Below are positions 34,947-42,358 of a DNA stretch of 64,000 nucleotides, piece by piece. A program made the position numbers and the translations under genes. The stretch is from contig NZ_JAIVLR010000001.1 in assembly GCF_020524765.1 (NCBI RefSeq), positions 186,001 through 250,000 on the forward strand, read 5' to 3'. The number at the start of each line of letters is the position of its first letter. Position 1 is the first letter of the stretch. This stretch comes from Qipengyuania gaetbuli. Lineage in GTDB: Bacteria > Pseudomonadota > Alphaproteobacteria > Sphingomonadales > Sphingomonadaceae. The notes under the pieces were generated by a model. That model was not told where the DNA came from. It saw only the letters and a list, made by a program, of their open reading frames with translations, and did not search any database.

Positions 34947-36502
34947 CCTTCGAGGACCTCGGCCACGTTATGCGCGATGGTCTCCTGCAGCCTTGCCGCC
35001 TCAGCGTTCAGTACCTCCAGTTCCTCTTGCAGGCCCTCCAGCCGCTCCTTGAAGTCAACATCGTCCATGTGCTCGCCAGGTGCGACACCGACATACCGCC
35101 CAGGGTTGAGGCTCCAGTCTTGCGCCTCGATGTCGGCTCGGCTGGCGACCTTGCAGAGCCCAGGAGTTTCCTTGAAGCCTTCCTCGCCGAAGGTCTCGGC
35201 CATGAGGTATGCGCTGCCCTGCTCTGTCTCCACCTCCTCGCCGCGCCACAGCCGCACGATGTTGCCGATGAACTCGATGTGCGCTGGCGTGTATTCGCGG
35301 TGCGCCCTGGTCACTTGGCGAAAGATGTGGCGAGCGTCGATGAAGAGCACCTCGTCCACGCGCTCACTCTTCGCCTTGCCCTTGTCGAGGAACCACAAGG
35401 TCACTGGCAGGGTCACCGTGAAGAACATGTTGGGCGAAGTAGAGATGATCACATCGACCATCCCCGACTGGACCAGCTTCTTCCTGAGCTCCCGTTCTGA
35501 ACCGCCAGCGTCAGAAGCCGAGTTGGCCATCACGAAACCTGCCCTGCCTTTCTCGTTCAATGCAGCGGCGAATAGGCCGACCCACAGGTAGTTCGCATTG
35601 TTGACTGTTGGGATGCCGAGCGAGAACCGGGCGTCCACTGTGCCCGCCTCATTGGTCAGCCGCTCCCGGTCGACCTCCGACTGGTTGAACGGCGGGTTGG
35701 CCATCACGAAGTCGAACTTACCGACCATCTGGTGCGGGTCTTCGTAGTAGCTGTTGGCCACCACGATGTCCCCCGAAAGCCCATGGACCGCGAGGTTGAG
35801 GCGGCACAGCTTCTGCGTGTCCTCCATTTTCTCGATCCCGTAGACGCTCAGCTCGCGACTGGGGGTCTTGTGGTGGCGGCGCACGAAGTCGGCAGAGTGA
35901 ACGAACATGCCGCCCGATCCGCAGGCCGGGTCGAGTATTTTGCCGTGGTAGGGCTCGATGACCTCCACGATTAGCTTCACGATAGATGAGGGGGTGAAGT
36001 ACTCGCCGCCCTTCTGCATATACGCCGAGGCGAACTCGCCCATGAAAAACTCGAAGATGGCACCGTAAGCATCCCCGCTTACATCCAGTGGCTGGAGGAT
36101 ACGCAGGAGCTCCCTGAGGACCTTGTCAGGCAGCGATCCGTAACCCTGGGGCATCACACCTGCCAGATCAGGGTTGTGTTCTGTGATGGCCTTCATGGCC
36201 TCGTTGAGGGCCTCGGCGACACTCTCGTTCTCCGGCAGGCCGAGTAGGTAGGAGAAACGGGCGTTGTCGGGCAGGAACACCGCCCCGTGCCCGTGGTAGG
36301 CCTCTGCGGTTGGCGTCAGGCGGCCCGTGAACGTCTTGGACAGCTCAGCGTGGACCTGGTCGAACTTGGCCTCCATCTGCCGCAGGGCGATCAGAGCAAG
36401 CACCGGCTGGGCATATTGGTCGGGCCTCAGTGCCGTATTGGTCCAGAGCTGGTTCGCAGCCTGGAAGAGCCTCCGCGAGAGGTCCTGAAGATCAACGGCC
36501 AA
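34943..36502 (-). CDS. hsdM: Type I restriction-modification DNA methyltransferase (HsdM)
   Basis: The 519-residue adenine methyltransferase has the SAM-binding motif DPACGSGGMF (191-200), the catalytic NPPF (269-272) and the target region GEYFTPSSIVKLIVEVIEP. HsdM with HsdS marks host DNA. A TTG start at 36502, with AGGGGA upstream, keeps the usual N-terminus MAVDLQDLSRRLF. It is the first gene of the operon, read toward the left of the window. Confidence 0.95.
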   Translation of the reverse strand: MAVDLQDLSRRLFQAANQLWTNTALRPDQYAQPVLALIALRQMEAKFDQVHAELSKTFTGRLTPTAEAYHGHGAVFLPDNARFSYLLGLPENESVAEALNEAMKAITEHNPDLAGVMPQGYGSLPDKVLRELLRILQPLDVSGDAYGAIFEFFMGEFASAYMQKGGEYFTPSSIVKLIVEVIEPYHGKILDPACGSGGMFVHSADFVRRHHKTPSRELSVYGIEKMEDTQKLCRLNLAVHGLSGDIVVANSYYEDPHQMVGKFDFVMANPPFNQSEVDRERLTNEAGTVDARFSLGIPTVNNANYLWVGLFAAALNEKGRAGFVMANSASDAGGSERELRKKLVQSGMVDVIISTSPNMFFTVTLPVTLWFLDKGKAKSERVDEVLFIDARHIFRQVTRAHREYTPAHIEFIGNIVRLWRGEEVETEQGSAYLMAETFGEEGFKETPGLCKVASRADIEAQDWSLNPGRYVGVAPGEHMDDVDFKERLEGLQEELEVLNAEAARLQETIAHNVAEVLEG

Positions 36503-36586
36503 TGATTATCCCCTGTGGTATCGAACTCGGTGCGGACAATACTTGGCCAGAGGTTCGCGTCCAGTGTTACTGTGTGAATTGTCAGG

Positions 36587-37003
36587 CTATTCTGAGGATG
36601 TACCCCGACAATTGTACGCGAGCGCTTCCTCGACCGCCGCAATGAACTTTGCCCTCGTTCGATCGAGGTGGCCGTAAGCGTGACCATGGGACGACAACAT
36701 CTGAAGGTAGTACTGGGCCCCGGCAGCCGCCGCCCTGCCCCACACGTCGTTCTCGTGCAGCTCGGGCGAGAGCTGATCGGAAGCCTCATCGAAGCAATAT
36801 CGTACCTCTCGGTCTTCGATTTCTTCAGCGATCGTCTTGGCAGCCTTGTGAAACCGATAGGCGGCTTCCTGGCTGTGCTTCCATGCCTGTTGTTTTGCGA
36901 ACGACCCTTTGAGAACTTGGAGGACCATTTCGGCGACATCAGCTCCAACCATGTGTTCGTGGATGCGCTTTGCGGTTTTCACCTGTCCGTTATCTTTTTG
37001 CAT
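36587..37003 (-). CDS. Small helical protein of unknown function
   Basis: The 138-residue protein has an AGGAG site before its ATG and lies between the integrase and hsdM on the same strand. It is mostly helical and histidine-rich (KHSQEAAYRFHKAAK, SSHGHAYGHLDRTRAKFIAAVEEAL) with only two cysteines. No DNA-binding motif or family is recognised. It may be an antirepressor, toxin/antitoxin partner or restriction regulator; the sequence does not choose between them. Confidence 0.6.
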   Translation of the reverse strand: MQKDNGQVKTAKRIHEHMVGADVAEMVLQVLKGSFAKQQAWKHSQEAAYRFHKAAKTIAEEIEDREVRYCFDEASDQLSPELHENDVWGRAAAAGAQYYLQMLSSHGHAYGHLDRTRAKFIAAVEEALAYNCRGTSSE

Positions 37004-37064
37004 GGGTCACGTCTCCTACAGAAGGAAGGATAGCCATCGCTGAGCGAGGATCGTGTGGATTGCA

Positions 37065-38873
37065 TTAGCCATCAGCGGGAGCCGCCCAGCGAGGTACCAG
37101 AGAGACTATGTCGACTTCCTCGCCAGCCATATCGACTATCCTCAACTTGTCGATTTGCGATCCGAGGACCTCGGTCGATCCATAGTCCGAATTCGAGCTA
37201 CCCCCTCTTGGTGCCTTGTGACCCTGGATGTACTCCTGGGCTTCGCGGTAGATGCCCGAGGAGCGGGCAGCAGTTGTCCACGTATCGCGAAATTCTCGCA
37301 CCGGCTTGCGACCAGTATCGCGTTCGAGAACTCCGTGGCCGTAGACGTAATCTGCGAACCAGCCGCCGAAGCTGTCGTAGATGCCTGGCCGCCTGTTCTT
37401 CCGGGTCAACAGCGGGAAGAGGGCAAGCTGCTCCCGACTACGCAACCACGAAGCATAGTCGAGCAAGCCAAGTTCCAGCAGCGGCTGGGGCACCGGGATA
37501 GTCCTGCGGCCACTTTCGGTCCGCTCGGTCTTCAAGCTCTGGTGGCCTTTGACCGGATGTAGCCCCTCGTCGGTAAAGCGGATCAGCCACCGCCCGTCTT
37601 GCTGCCGCTGGTAAATGTCATCCACGAGGAGCTGCGCGACTTCCTCAGGACGCGCCCCAGTGTACAAGGCGATGAGCGGCAACCAAAAGGGCGTCTCTCC
37701 CCTTCCCCTTTTCGGGCGCTCACCGGACTGGAACACGGGCATGGAGAAGTAGCTCGTCAGCTCGGAAGCGGAGAAGCCAACACCACGCTTTCTGCTCTTG
37801 GGGGTCGCTTCAAATCGTCTGCCTAGGAAGGGGTTCTCGAGGTCGCCTTTGATGTCGCCTCTACTCACACCTTCCTTCCAGATGCGCGAAAGAGCGCTCA
37901 TGCGCACGTCCTGCGTTCTGCCCGACATCCGCAGCACGTCTTCTCTGCCTTCGTACAGCACCGCGAGTTCTGGGAGAGTGAGATTACGCTCCTCCGTGGG
38001 CAACTTAACGGGGCGCTGGGCCATCAGGTCGAGAAGCGTCGTCACGGACAAACGAGTGAGCTCCGAGGGCTTAGGGTCACCCAGCACCTCTTCAATGAAC
38101 CGGAGGCTCGTACGAACGTGCTCTCTGACGCCTTCCTTGATTGTCTTGACGGTGGGGCTGTCAACTATTCCACGAGCGATCGACCGAAAAGTTTCCTCGT
38201 TCGAGCTCGCAGACTTCACAAGGCATCCTATGCCTATTTCGGGTCCATCATCTGCGACGGGCCTGGTGGGAGGCTCTGGGGTGGCTGCGCCCTTCCCATC
38301 GTCCCGCCGGTCAATTGCCAACCACAACTTGCAGGAAGCCTCCCCAATTGCGCGACACAGAGCTGGGAACTGGGGATCACTGCGGCTGAACGTGTACCCC
38401 ATCGCTTGCGAATAGGAGCTCACCCAATCGCCCCAGTAATCCACCAGGCCGGTTAGGTCATAGTCTTCGAGCAGCTCCCGACTGCTTTCGTAGTCCTGCT
38501 CACGATCTCTGCGCGTGTCGAATTGGTAGTGTGGGAGTGACTGCTGCCACCTGGAGGCCTCGTCCAGCTCAAGCTGATGGTGGATGTAGTTGTCGGCGAG
38601 GTACCGAATGAGAGGCGGGTCCAGCCGGTCATATGCTCCCGCTGCCAATTTCCGCGCCCTGCTCACCAAGCGCTCGTACTTGGCTGCAGCATCGTCATGA
38701 CGGGCTTTGGCACCCGGCTCATCCAAAGAACGAGCGCCGAGAGAGACTTTGAGCTCCGTGAGCGCCCGACCTCCCTCCGTCACGAAAGGGCGCAGGGCGA
38801 CTGGAAACGCCCTTCGATACCGGAGCACCTTGGTCTTGGGATCAGCCTGAAGATAACGCACATTGATTTCCAC
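37065..38873 (-). CDS. Tyrosine integrase of the element
   Basis: The C-terminal catalytic domain has PLIALYTGARPEEVAQLL (first Arg), TESGRRTIPVP, VREFRDTWTTAARSSG (the usual HxxR is RxxR), IQGHKAPRG (His) and SDYGS with the nucleophilic Tyr. The N-terminal part (YRRAFPVALRPF...) is typical of alphaproteobacterial island integrases. A GTG start at 38873 (602 residues, AAAGGTGG site) is preferred: the open frame to 39005 would run through att and tRNA DNA, giving a suspicious N-terminus (MSGVRVPPPLP). The right-end repeats would then be upstream of the gene. Confidence 0.88.
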   Translation of the reverse strand: MEINVRYLQADPKTKVLRYRRAFPVALRPFVTEGGRALTELKVSLGARSLDEPGAKARHDDAAAKYERLVSRARKLAAGAYDRLDPPLIRYLADNYIHHQLELDEASRWQQSLPHYQFDTRRDREQDYESSRELLEDYDLTGLVDYWGDWVSSYSQAMGYTFSRSDPQFPALCRAIGEASCKLWLAIDRRDDGKGAATPEPPTRPVADDGPEIGIGCLVKSASSNEETFRSIARGIVDSPTVKTIKEGVREHVRTSLRFIEEVLGDPKPSELTRLSVTTLLDLMAQRPVKLPTEERNLTLPELAVLYEGREDVLRMSGRTQDVRMSALSRIWKEGVSRGDIKGDLENPFLGRRFEATPKSRKRGVGFSASELTSYFSMPVFQSGERPKRGRGETPFWLPLIALYTGARPEEVAQLLVDDIYQRQQDGRWLIRFTDEGLHPVKGHQSLKTERTESGRRTIPVPQPLLELGLLDYASWLRSREQLALFPLLTRKNRRPGIYDSFGGWFADYVYGHGVLERDTGRKPVREFRDTWTTAARSSGIYREAQEYIQGHKAPRGGSSNSDYGSTEVLGSQIDKLRIVDMAGEEVDIVSLVPRWAAPADG

Positions 38874-38889
38874 GTGTTGGCCACCTTTC

Positions 38890-38961
38890 TGTACCACCGG
38901 ACGTACTACCGAGGTCTTAAAAAGGACGTGTTTCCAACGATTTCCTGGAAATCTGCCACTT
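38890..38961 (+). repeat. Right imperfect direct repeats of the element ends
   Basis: The blocks at 38890-38916 (TGTACCACCG..CGAGGTC) and 38948-38961 (GAAATCTGCCACTT) match the left-end blocks at 24733-24760 and 24683-24696. They fall between the integrase start and the att core. Spacing to the core differs on the two sides, as expected for arm sites. Confidence 0.5.
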
Positions 38962-38971
38962 GGCAATGCCA

Positions 38972-38991
38972 TTGGTAGCGGAGGAGGGACT
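38972..38991 (+). repeat. Right attachment site core (attR) inside tRNA-Met 3' end
   Basis: A 20-bp block identical to 24638-24657. It covers the CCA end, acceptor 3' strand and part of the T arm of the tRNA gene, so integration restored a full tRNA. Bases on either side differ from the left copy. Confidence 0.93.
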
Positions 38992-39049
38992 CGAACCCCC
39001 GACACGCGGATTATGATTCCGCTGCTCTAACCACCTGAGCTACTCCGCC
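38973..39049 (-). tRNA. tRNA-Met (CAU), elongator type
   Basis: Reading the reverse strand from 39049, a 77-nt cloverleaf is found. The acceptor strand GGCGGAG pairs with CTCCGCT (G-U at the end). The D arm is GCTCAGGTGGTTAGAGC. The anticodon stem GCGGA/TCCGC encloses loop ATCATAA with anticodon CAT. The T arm contains GGTTCGAGTCC, and CCA is encoded. A CAU tRNA can read Met or, if modified, Ile; the body fits elongator Met. Its 3' 19 bases form the integration site of the element. Confidence 0.93.
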
Positions 39050-39126
39050 CCGAAAGGCCATGTCGGCGGGCAAGTGCCCGCTCGGCAGGCGGCGCATTTA
39101 GGGCGCGGTTGCGCGCGGGTCAACAC

Positions 39127-39645
39127 TCATTTCCCGCGAAATGCGAAGCGGCGGATGAACTCCCAAGGACCGCCGCGATAGGCGTGCAGCGCAAGGCCCG
39201 CAAAGGAGAAAGGGCGCGGCTCTATCGTGCCTGCAAGCTGGGCCTGCAGCGCCTGCGCTTCCTTGCCCGTGACCTTGTTCTGGATGGTCACGTGGAGCCT
39301 CGGACGGTGCTGGTCCTGATTGGTAAGCATGCCGCGGAAATGCTCAGCGATCTCATCGCGCAATGCCAGCATGTCGGGGCTCGACAGCTTGATCGCCGTG
39401 CCGCCGCCCAGCGGCATCAGTCCTTCCACCTGCCCGCGAACGGGGGCGATCTCTCCCGTCAGGCGGGCAAGGTAGCGGCGCAATTCATCCTCGCAATGCG
39501 CCGGCAAGGCGTGGAACAGGGTGACGTGCGCTTCGAGGTAATTTCGTTCCGGCGGAAAATGCGCGGTACGAAGGTCGGTATAGCGGCGATGCAGGTCGGG
39601 CGGCAGTTCCGCCGTCAGGATCAGGGGCGCGTCGCTGCCGCTCAC
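39127..39645 (-). CDS. 2'-5' RNA ligase family protein (2H phosphoesterase)
   Basis: The 172-residue protein has the two HxT motifs HVTLFH and HVTIQNK that define the 2H phosphoesterase fold (ThpR/LigT group). Biological substrate is uncertain; related enzymes act on cyclic phosphate or 2'-5' RNA links. GTG start overlapping the mltG stop, so it is translationally coupled to mltG. Confidence 0.85.
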   Translation of the reverse strand: MSGSDAPLILTAELPPDLHRRYTDLRTAHFPPERNYLEAHVTLFHALPAHCEDELRRYLARLTGEIAPVRGQVEGLMPLGGGTAIKLSSPDMLALRDEIAEHFRGMLTNQDQHRPRLHVTIQNKVTGKEAQALQAQLAGTIEPRPFSFAGLALHAYRGGPWEFIRRFAFRGK

Positions 39646-40616
39646 ATCTCACCGCGGGCGCGCCGCAGGGCGAACCATTTTTCGACATTCGCGTTATGCT
39701 CGGCCAGCGTTTCGGCGAAGGCGTGCCCGCCCGTCCCGTCGGCGACCATATAGCGCGCTTCGGTCTTTGCCGGATCGAGCACGGCGGCAATCGATTCGCG
39801 ACCCGGATTGGTAATCGGCCCCTTGGGCAGCCCGACCATCGAATAGGTGTTGTAGTCGTTCACGGCCGAGATTTCCGACTGCCGGATACGCCGCCCCAAC
39901 GGCTTGCCCTTGGTGATCGGATAGATGATCGTCGGGTCCGCCTGCAGCATCATCCCGTCCTTGAGGCGGTTGGAGTAGAGGCCTGCGACCATGCGGCGCT
40001 CGCCCGGAACGCCGGTTTCCTTTTCCACGATGGAAGCGAGGACGAGCGCGTCCTTGACATTGTCGACCGCGATGCCCGGCTTGCGCTTGGGCCATGCCTC
40101 GGCGAGGTAATTCTGCATGGCCGCCTGCATTCGCGCCAGCACTGCGGCGCGCTCTTCCCCGCGTTCGAAGTCATAGGTGTCGGGCAGCACGCTGCCTTCC
40201 TGCGGTACGGGAATGTAACCGGTCAGGTGCTCTTCCGCCATCAGGCGTTCCCAAACGAGGATGGACGGCATGCCTTCGGGCACAGTCACAAAGCGGCGAA
40301 TGACCTCGCCGTCCTGGAACATGTCGAGGATCTGAGCCTGGCTCGCATTGGCGGGCAGCAGGAACTCGCCTGCCTGGATCGGATCGCCGCCGCCGAGGAT
40401 CTTGGCACGCAGCAGGAAGGCATCCGCCGAGGCGATGATCCCTTCCTCCTCCAGCCTGTTCGCGACCGAGGTCAGCGTCGAGCCGGACGGCACGGTGAAG
40501 GACGTATCCTCCCCGATCTTGGCCGAGCCCCACCAACCGCTGGCGAACCAGACGGCACCCACGGCGACAAGCAGCGCAGCGAGTGCGCCGAGGACCAGCG
40601 CGCCCCGTGCCTTCAC
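39642..40616 (-). CDS. mltG: Endolytic murein transglycosylase MltG
   Basis: The 324-residue protein has a single N-terminal membrane anchor and the YceG/MltG domain. It includes LASIVEKETGVPGERRMVAGLYSNRLKDGMMLQADPTIIYP (catalytic Glu in EKETG) and YNTYSMVGLPKGPITNPGRESIAAVLDP. It cuts nascent peptidoglycan to end glycan chains. A GTG start at 40616 lies just after the fabF stop, the common fabF-mltG order. Confidence 0.95.
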   Translation of the reverse strand: MKARGALVLGALAALLVAVGAVWFASGWWGSAKIGEDTSFTVPSGSTLTSVANRLEEEGIIASADAFLLRAKILGGGDPIQAGEFLLPANASQAQILDMFQDGEVIRRFVTVPEGMPSILVWERLMAEEHLTGYIPVPQEGSVLPDTYDFERGEERAAVLARMQAAMQNYLAEAWPKRKPGIAVDNVKDALVLASIVEKETGVPGERRMVAGLYSNRLKDGMMLQADPTIIYPITKGKPLGRRIRQSEISAVNDYNTYSMVGLPKGPITNPGRESIAAVLDPAKTEARYMVADGTGGHAFAETLAEHNANVEKWFALRRARGEM

Positions 40617-40617
40617 G

Positions 40618-41877
40618 TCAGTCTACCTTCTTGACGATCAGCGATGCGTTGGTGCCGCCGAAGCCGAAGCTGTTGTTGAGCGCGGCCTTGACCTCGCGCT
40701 TCTTGGCGGTGTGCGGGACGAGGTCGACGCCTTCCGTACCCTCGTCCGGATCGTCGAGGTTGAGCGTCGGCGGAACGATCTGGTCGCGGATGGCGAGGAT
40801 GCAGAAGATGGCTTCCACTGCGCCTGCACCGCCGAGGAGGTGGCCGATGGCCGACTTGGTCGAGCTCATCGACGCGCCGCCCAGATTGTCGCCCAGCACG
40901 CGCTTCACCGCACCCAGTTCGATGGTGTCCGCCATGGTTGAGGTGCCGTGGGCGTTGACGTAATCGATGTCGCCCGGCTCCATTCCGGCCTTGCGCAGCG
41001 CCATGCGCATGGCGAGTTCCGCGCCCTTGCCTTCCGGATGCGGAGCGGTGACGTGATAGGCATCGCCTGAGAGGCCGTAACCGACCACTTCGGCATAGAT
41101 CTTGGCGCCGCGCGCCTTGGCGTGCTCGTATTCCTCGAGCACGACCACGCCTGCACCTTCGCCCATGACGAAACCGTCGCGGTTCTTGTCATAGGGGCGG
41201 CTGGCTTCGGTGGGGCGGTCGTTCATGCTCATGTTGAGCGCGCGGGCCTGTGCAAAGCCTGCAACGCCCAGCGGGTTGATCGTGCTTTCCGCACCGCCAG
41301 CCAACATAACGTCGGCATCGCCGTCCTTGATCATGCGGGCAGCGTCACCGATCGAGTGCGCACCGGTGGAGCATGCGGTCACGACTGCGTGGTTCGGACC
41401 CATAAGGCCGTACTTGATCGAAACCTGACCGCTGATGAGGTTGATCAGGCGGCCGTGGACGAAGTGCGGGCTGACACGGCCGGGACCGCGTTCATGCAGG
41501 ACGATGGATTCGCTCTCGATACCCGGCAGGCCGCCGATGCCCGAGCCGATCGAGACGCCGGCACGCAGCTTGAGATCGTCATCCATCTCGGCAAGGCCGG
41601 CATCTTCGAGCGCCTGTCCGGCAGCGTCGATGCCGTACACGATGAAGGGGTCGACCTGGCGCTGGACCTTGTGGTCGACGCGCTTGTCGGCATCGAAGCC
41701 GTATTCGTGATCCTTCGGCTTAACTTCGCAGGCGATGGTGCACTTCTGGTCGGATGTGTCGAACCGGGTGATCTGCCCCGCCCCGCTCTTGCCAGCGATC
41801 AGGTTTGCCCACGAGGTTTCGACATCGCCGCCCAGGGGGGTGACAAGGCCAAGTCCGGTTACGACCACACGACGCAT
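40618..41877 (-). CDS. fabF: 3-oxoacyl-[ACP] synthase II (FabF)
   Basis: The 419-residue beta-ketoacyl-ACP synthase has the Cys-His-His triad: Cys169 in VVTACSTGAHSIG, His in NAHGTSTMADT, and His in KSAIGHLLGGAGAVEA. It elongates acyl-ACP in fatty acid synthesis. It follows acpP, as in many bacteria, with a strong hairpin in the 93-bp gap. Confidence 0.96.
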   Translation of the reverse strand: MRRVVVTGLGLVTPLGGDVETSWANLIAGKSGAGQITRFDTSDQKCTIACEVKPKDHEYGFDADKRVDHKVQRQVDPFIVYGIDAAGQALEDAGLAEMDDDLKLRAGVSIGSGIGGLPGIESESIVLHERGPGRVSPHFVHGRLINLISGQVSIKYGLMGPNHAVVTACSTGAHSIGDAARMIKDGDADVMLAGGAESTINPLGVAGFAQARALNMSMNDRPTEASRPYDKNRDGFVMGEGAGVVVLEEYEHAKARGAKIYAEVVGYGLSGDAYHVTAPHPEGKGAELAMRMALRKAGMEPGDIDYVNAHGTSTMADTIELGAVKRVLGDNLGGASMSSTKSAIGHLLGGAGAVEAIFCILAIRDQIVPPTLNLDDPDEGTEGVDLVPHTAKKREVKAALNNSFGFGGTNASLIVKKVD

Positions 41878-41899
41878 GTAATTCTCCGCAGATAAGACA

Positions 41900-41931
41900 A
41901 CAGGCCCGGCCCGCTACCGGGTCGGGCCTGT
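41900..41931 (-). terminator. Stem-loop between acpP and fabF
   Basis: ACAGGCCCG and CGGGCCTGT form a long GC-rich hairpin with an inner CCCG/CGGG pair. It sits in the acpP-fabF gap without a clear T-run. It may be a partial terminator or RNA-processing signal that lowers fabF relative to acpP. Confidence 0.5.
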
Positions 41932-41970
41932 CCGGTCCCGCATTGGCGCGGGCTTCGAAAAGCGAAAGGC

Positions 41971-42207
41971 TTAGCCCTTGTGCTCTTCGATGTACTTGGT
42001 CGCGTCGCCGACGGTGGTGATCTTCTCAGCCGCATCGTCGGGGATTTCAACGCCGAATTCTTCTTCGAAAGCCATGACCAGTTCGACGATGTCGAGGCTG
42101 TCTGCGCCCAGATCGTCGATGAAGCTGGCTTCCTGCGTCACCTTGTCGGCTTCGACGCCGAGGTGCTCGACGACAATCTTCTGCACGCGGTCGGCAGTAT
42201 CGCTCAT
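41971..42207 (-). CDS. acpP: Acyl carrier protein (AcpP)
   Basis: The 78-residue acidic protein has the phosphopantetheine motif [19 protein letters not shown] with Ser37. It carries fatty acyl chains and precedes fabF on the same strand, across a hairpin. All family features are present. Confidence 0.97.
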   Translation of the reverse strand: MSDTADRVQKIVVEHLGVEADKVTQEASFIDDLGADSLDIVELVMAFEEEFGVEIPDDAAEKITTVGDATKYIEEHKG

Positions 42208-42358
42208 TTTATTCCCTCTCGAATTCTTGGGGGTTTGAAATTGGGTTTCGCCCTAATGAACGGCGCGGACAAGCGCAAGTGCTCGCGATGCCGTAGCTGA
42301 AATTGACCTGTCACGGATATGGCGTATTGTGTGGATAAGACACAAGGAGCCCAACGCC

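Larger units (their letters stand above)
24638..38991. mobile_element. 14.35-kb integrative element (genomic island) in tRNA-Met
   Basis: A perfect 20-bp direct repeat bounds the segment; the right copy is the 3' end of an intact tRNA-Met(CAU) gene. The tyrosine integrase is next to the right repeat. Cargo includes a serine recombinase, a polymerase-like protein, a type I restriction-modification operon and several unknown genes. No conjugation, capsid or portal genes are visible. Genes inside are less GC-rich than those outside. This is a clear island; whether it is mobilizable or a phage satellite is not resolvable here. Confidence 0.93.

Noticed and set aside
24638-38991. CRISPR array or prophage
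   Set aside because: No regularly spaced repeats and no capsid, portal, terminase or tail genes are visible.
38874-39005. Integrase N-terminal extension through the tRNA
   Set aside because: The extension covers att and tRNA sequence and depends on the insertion; the GTG at 38873 has a better ribosome site.
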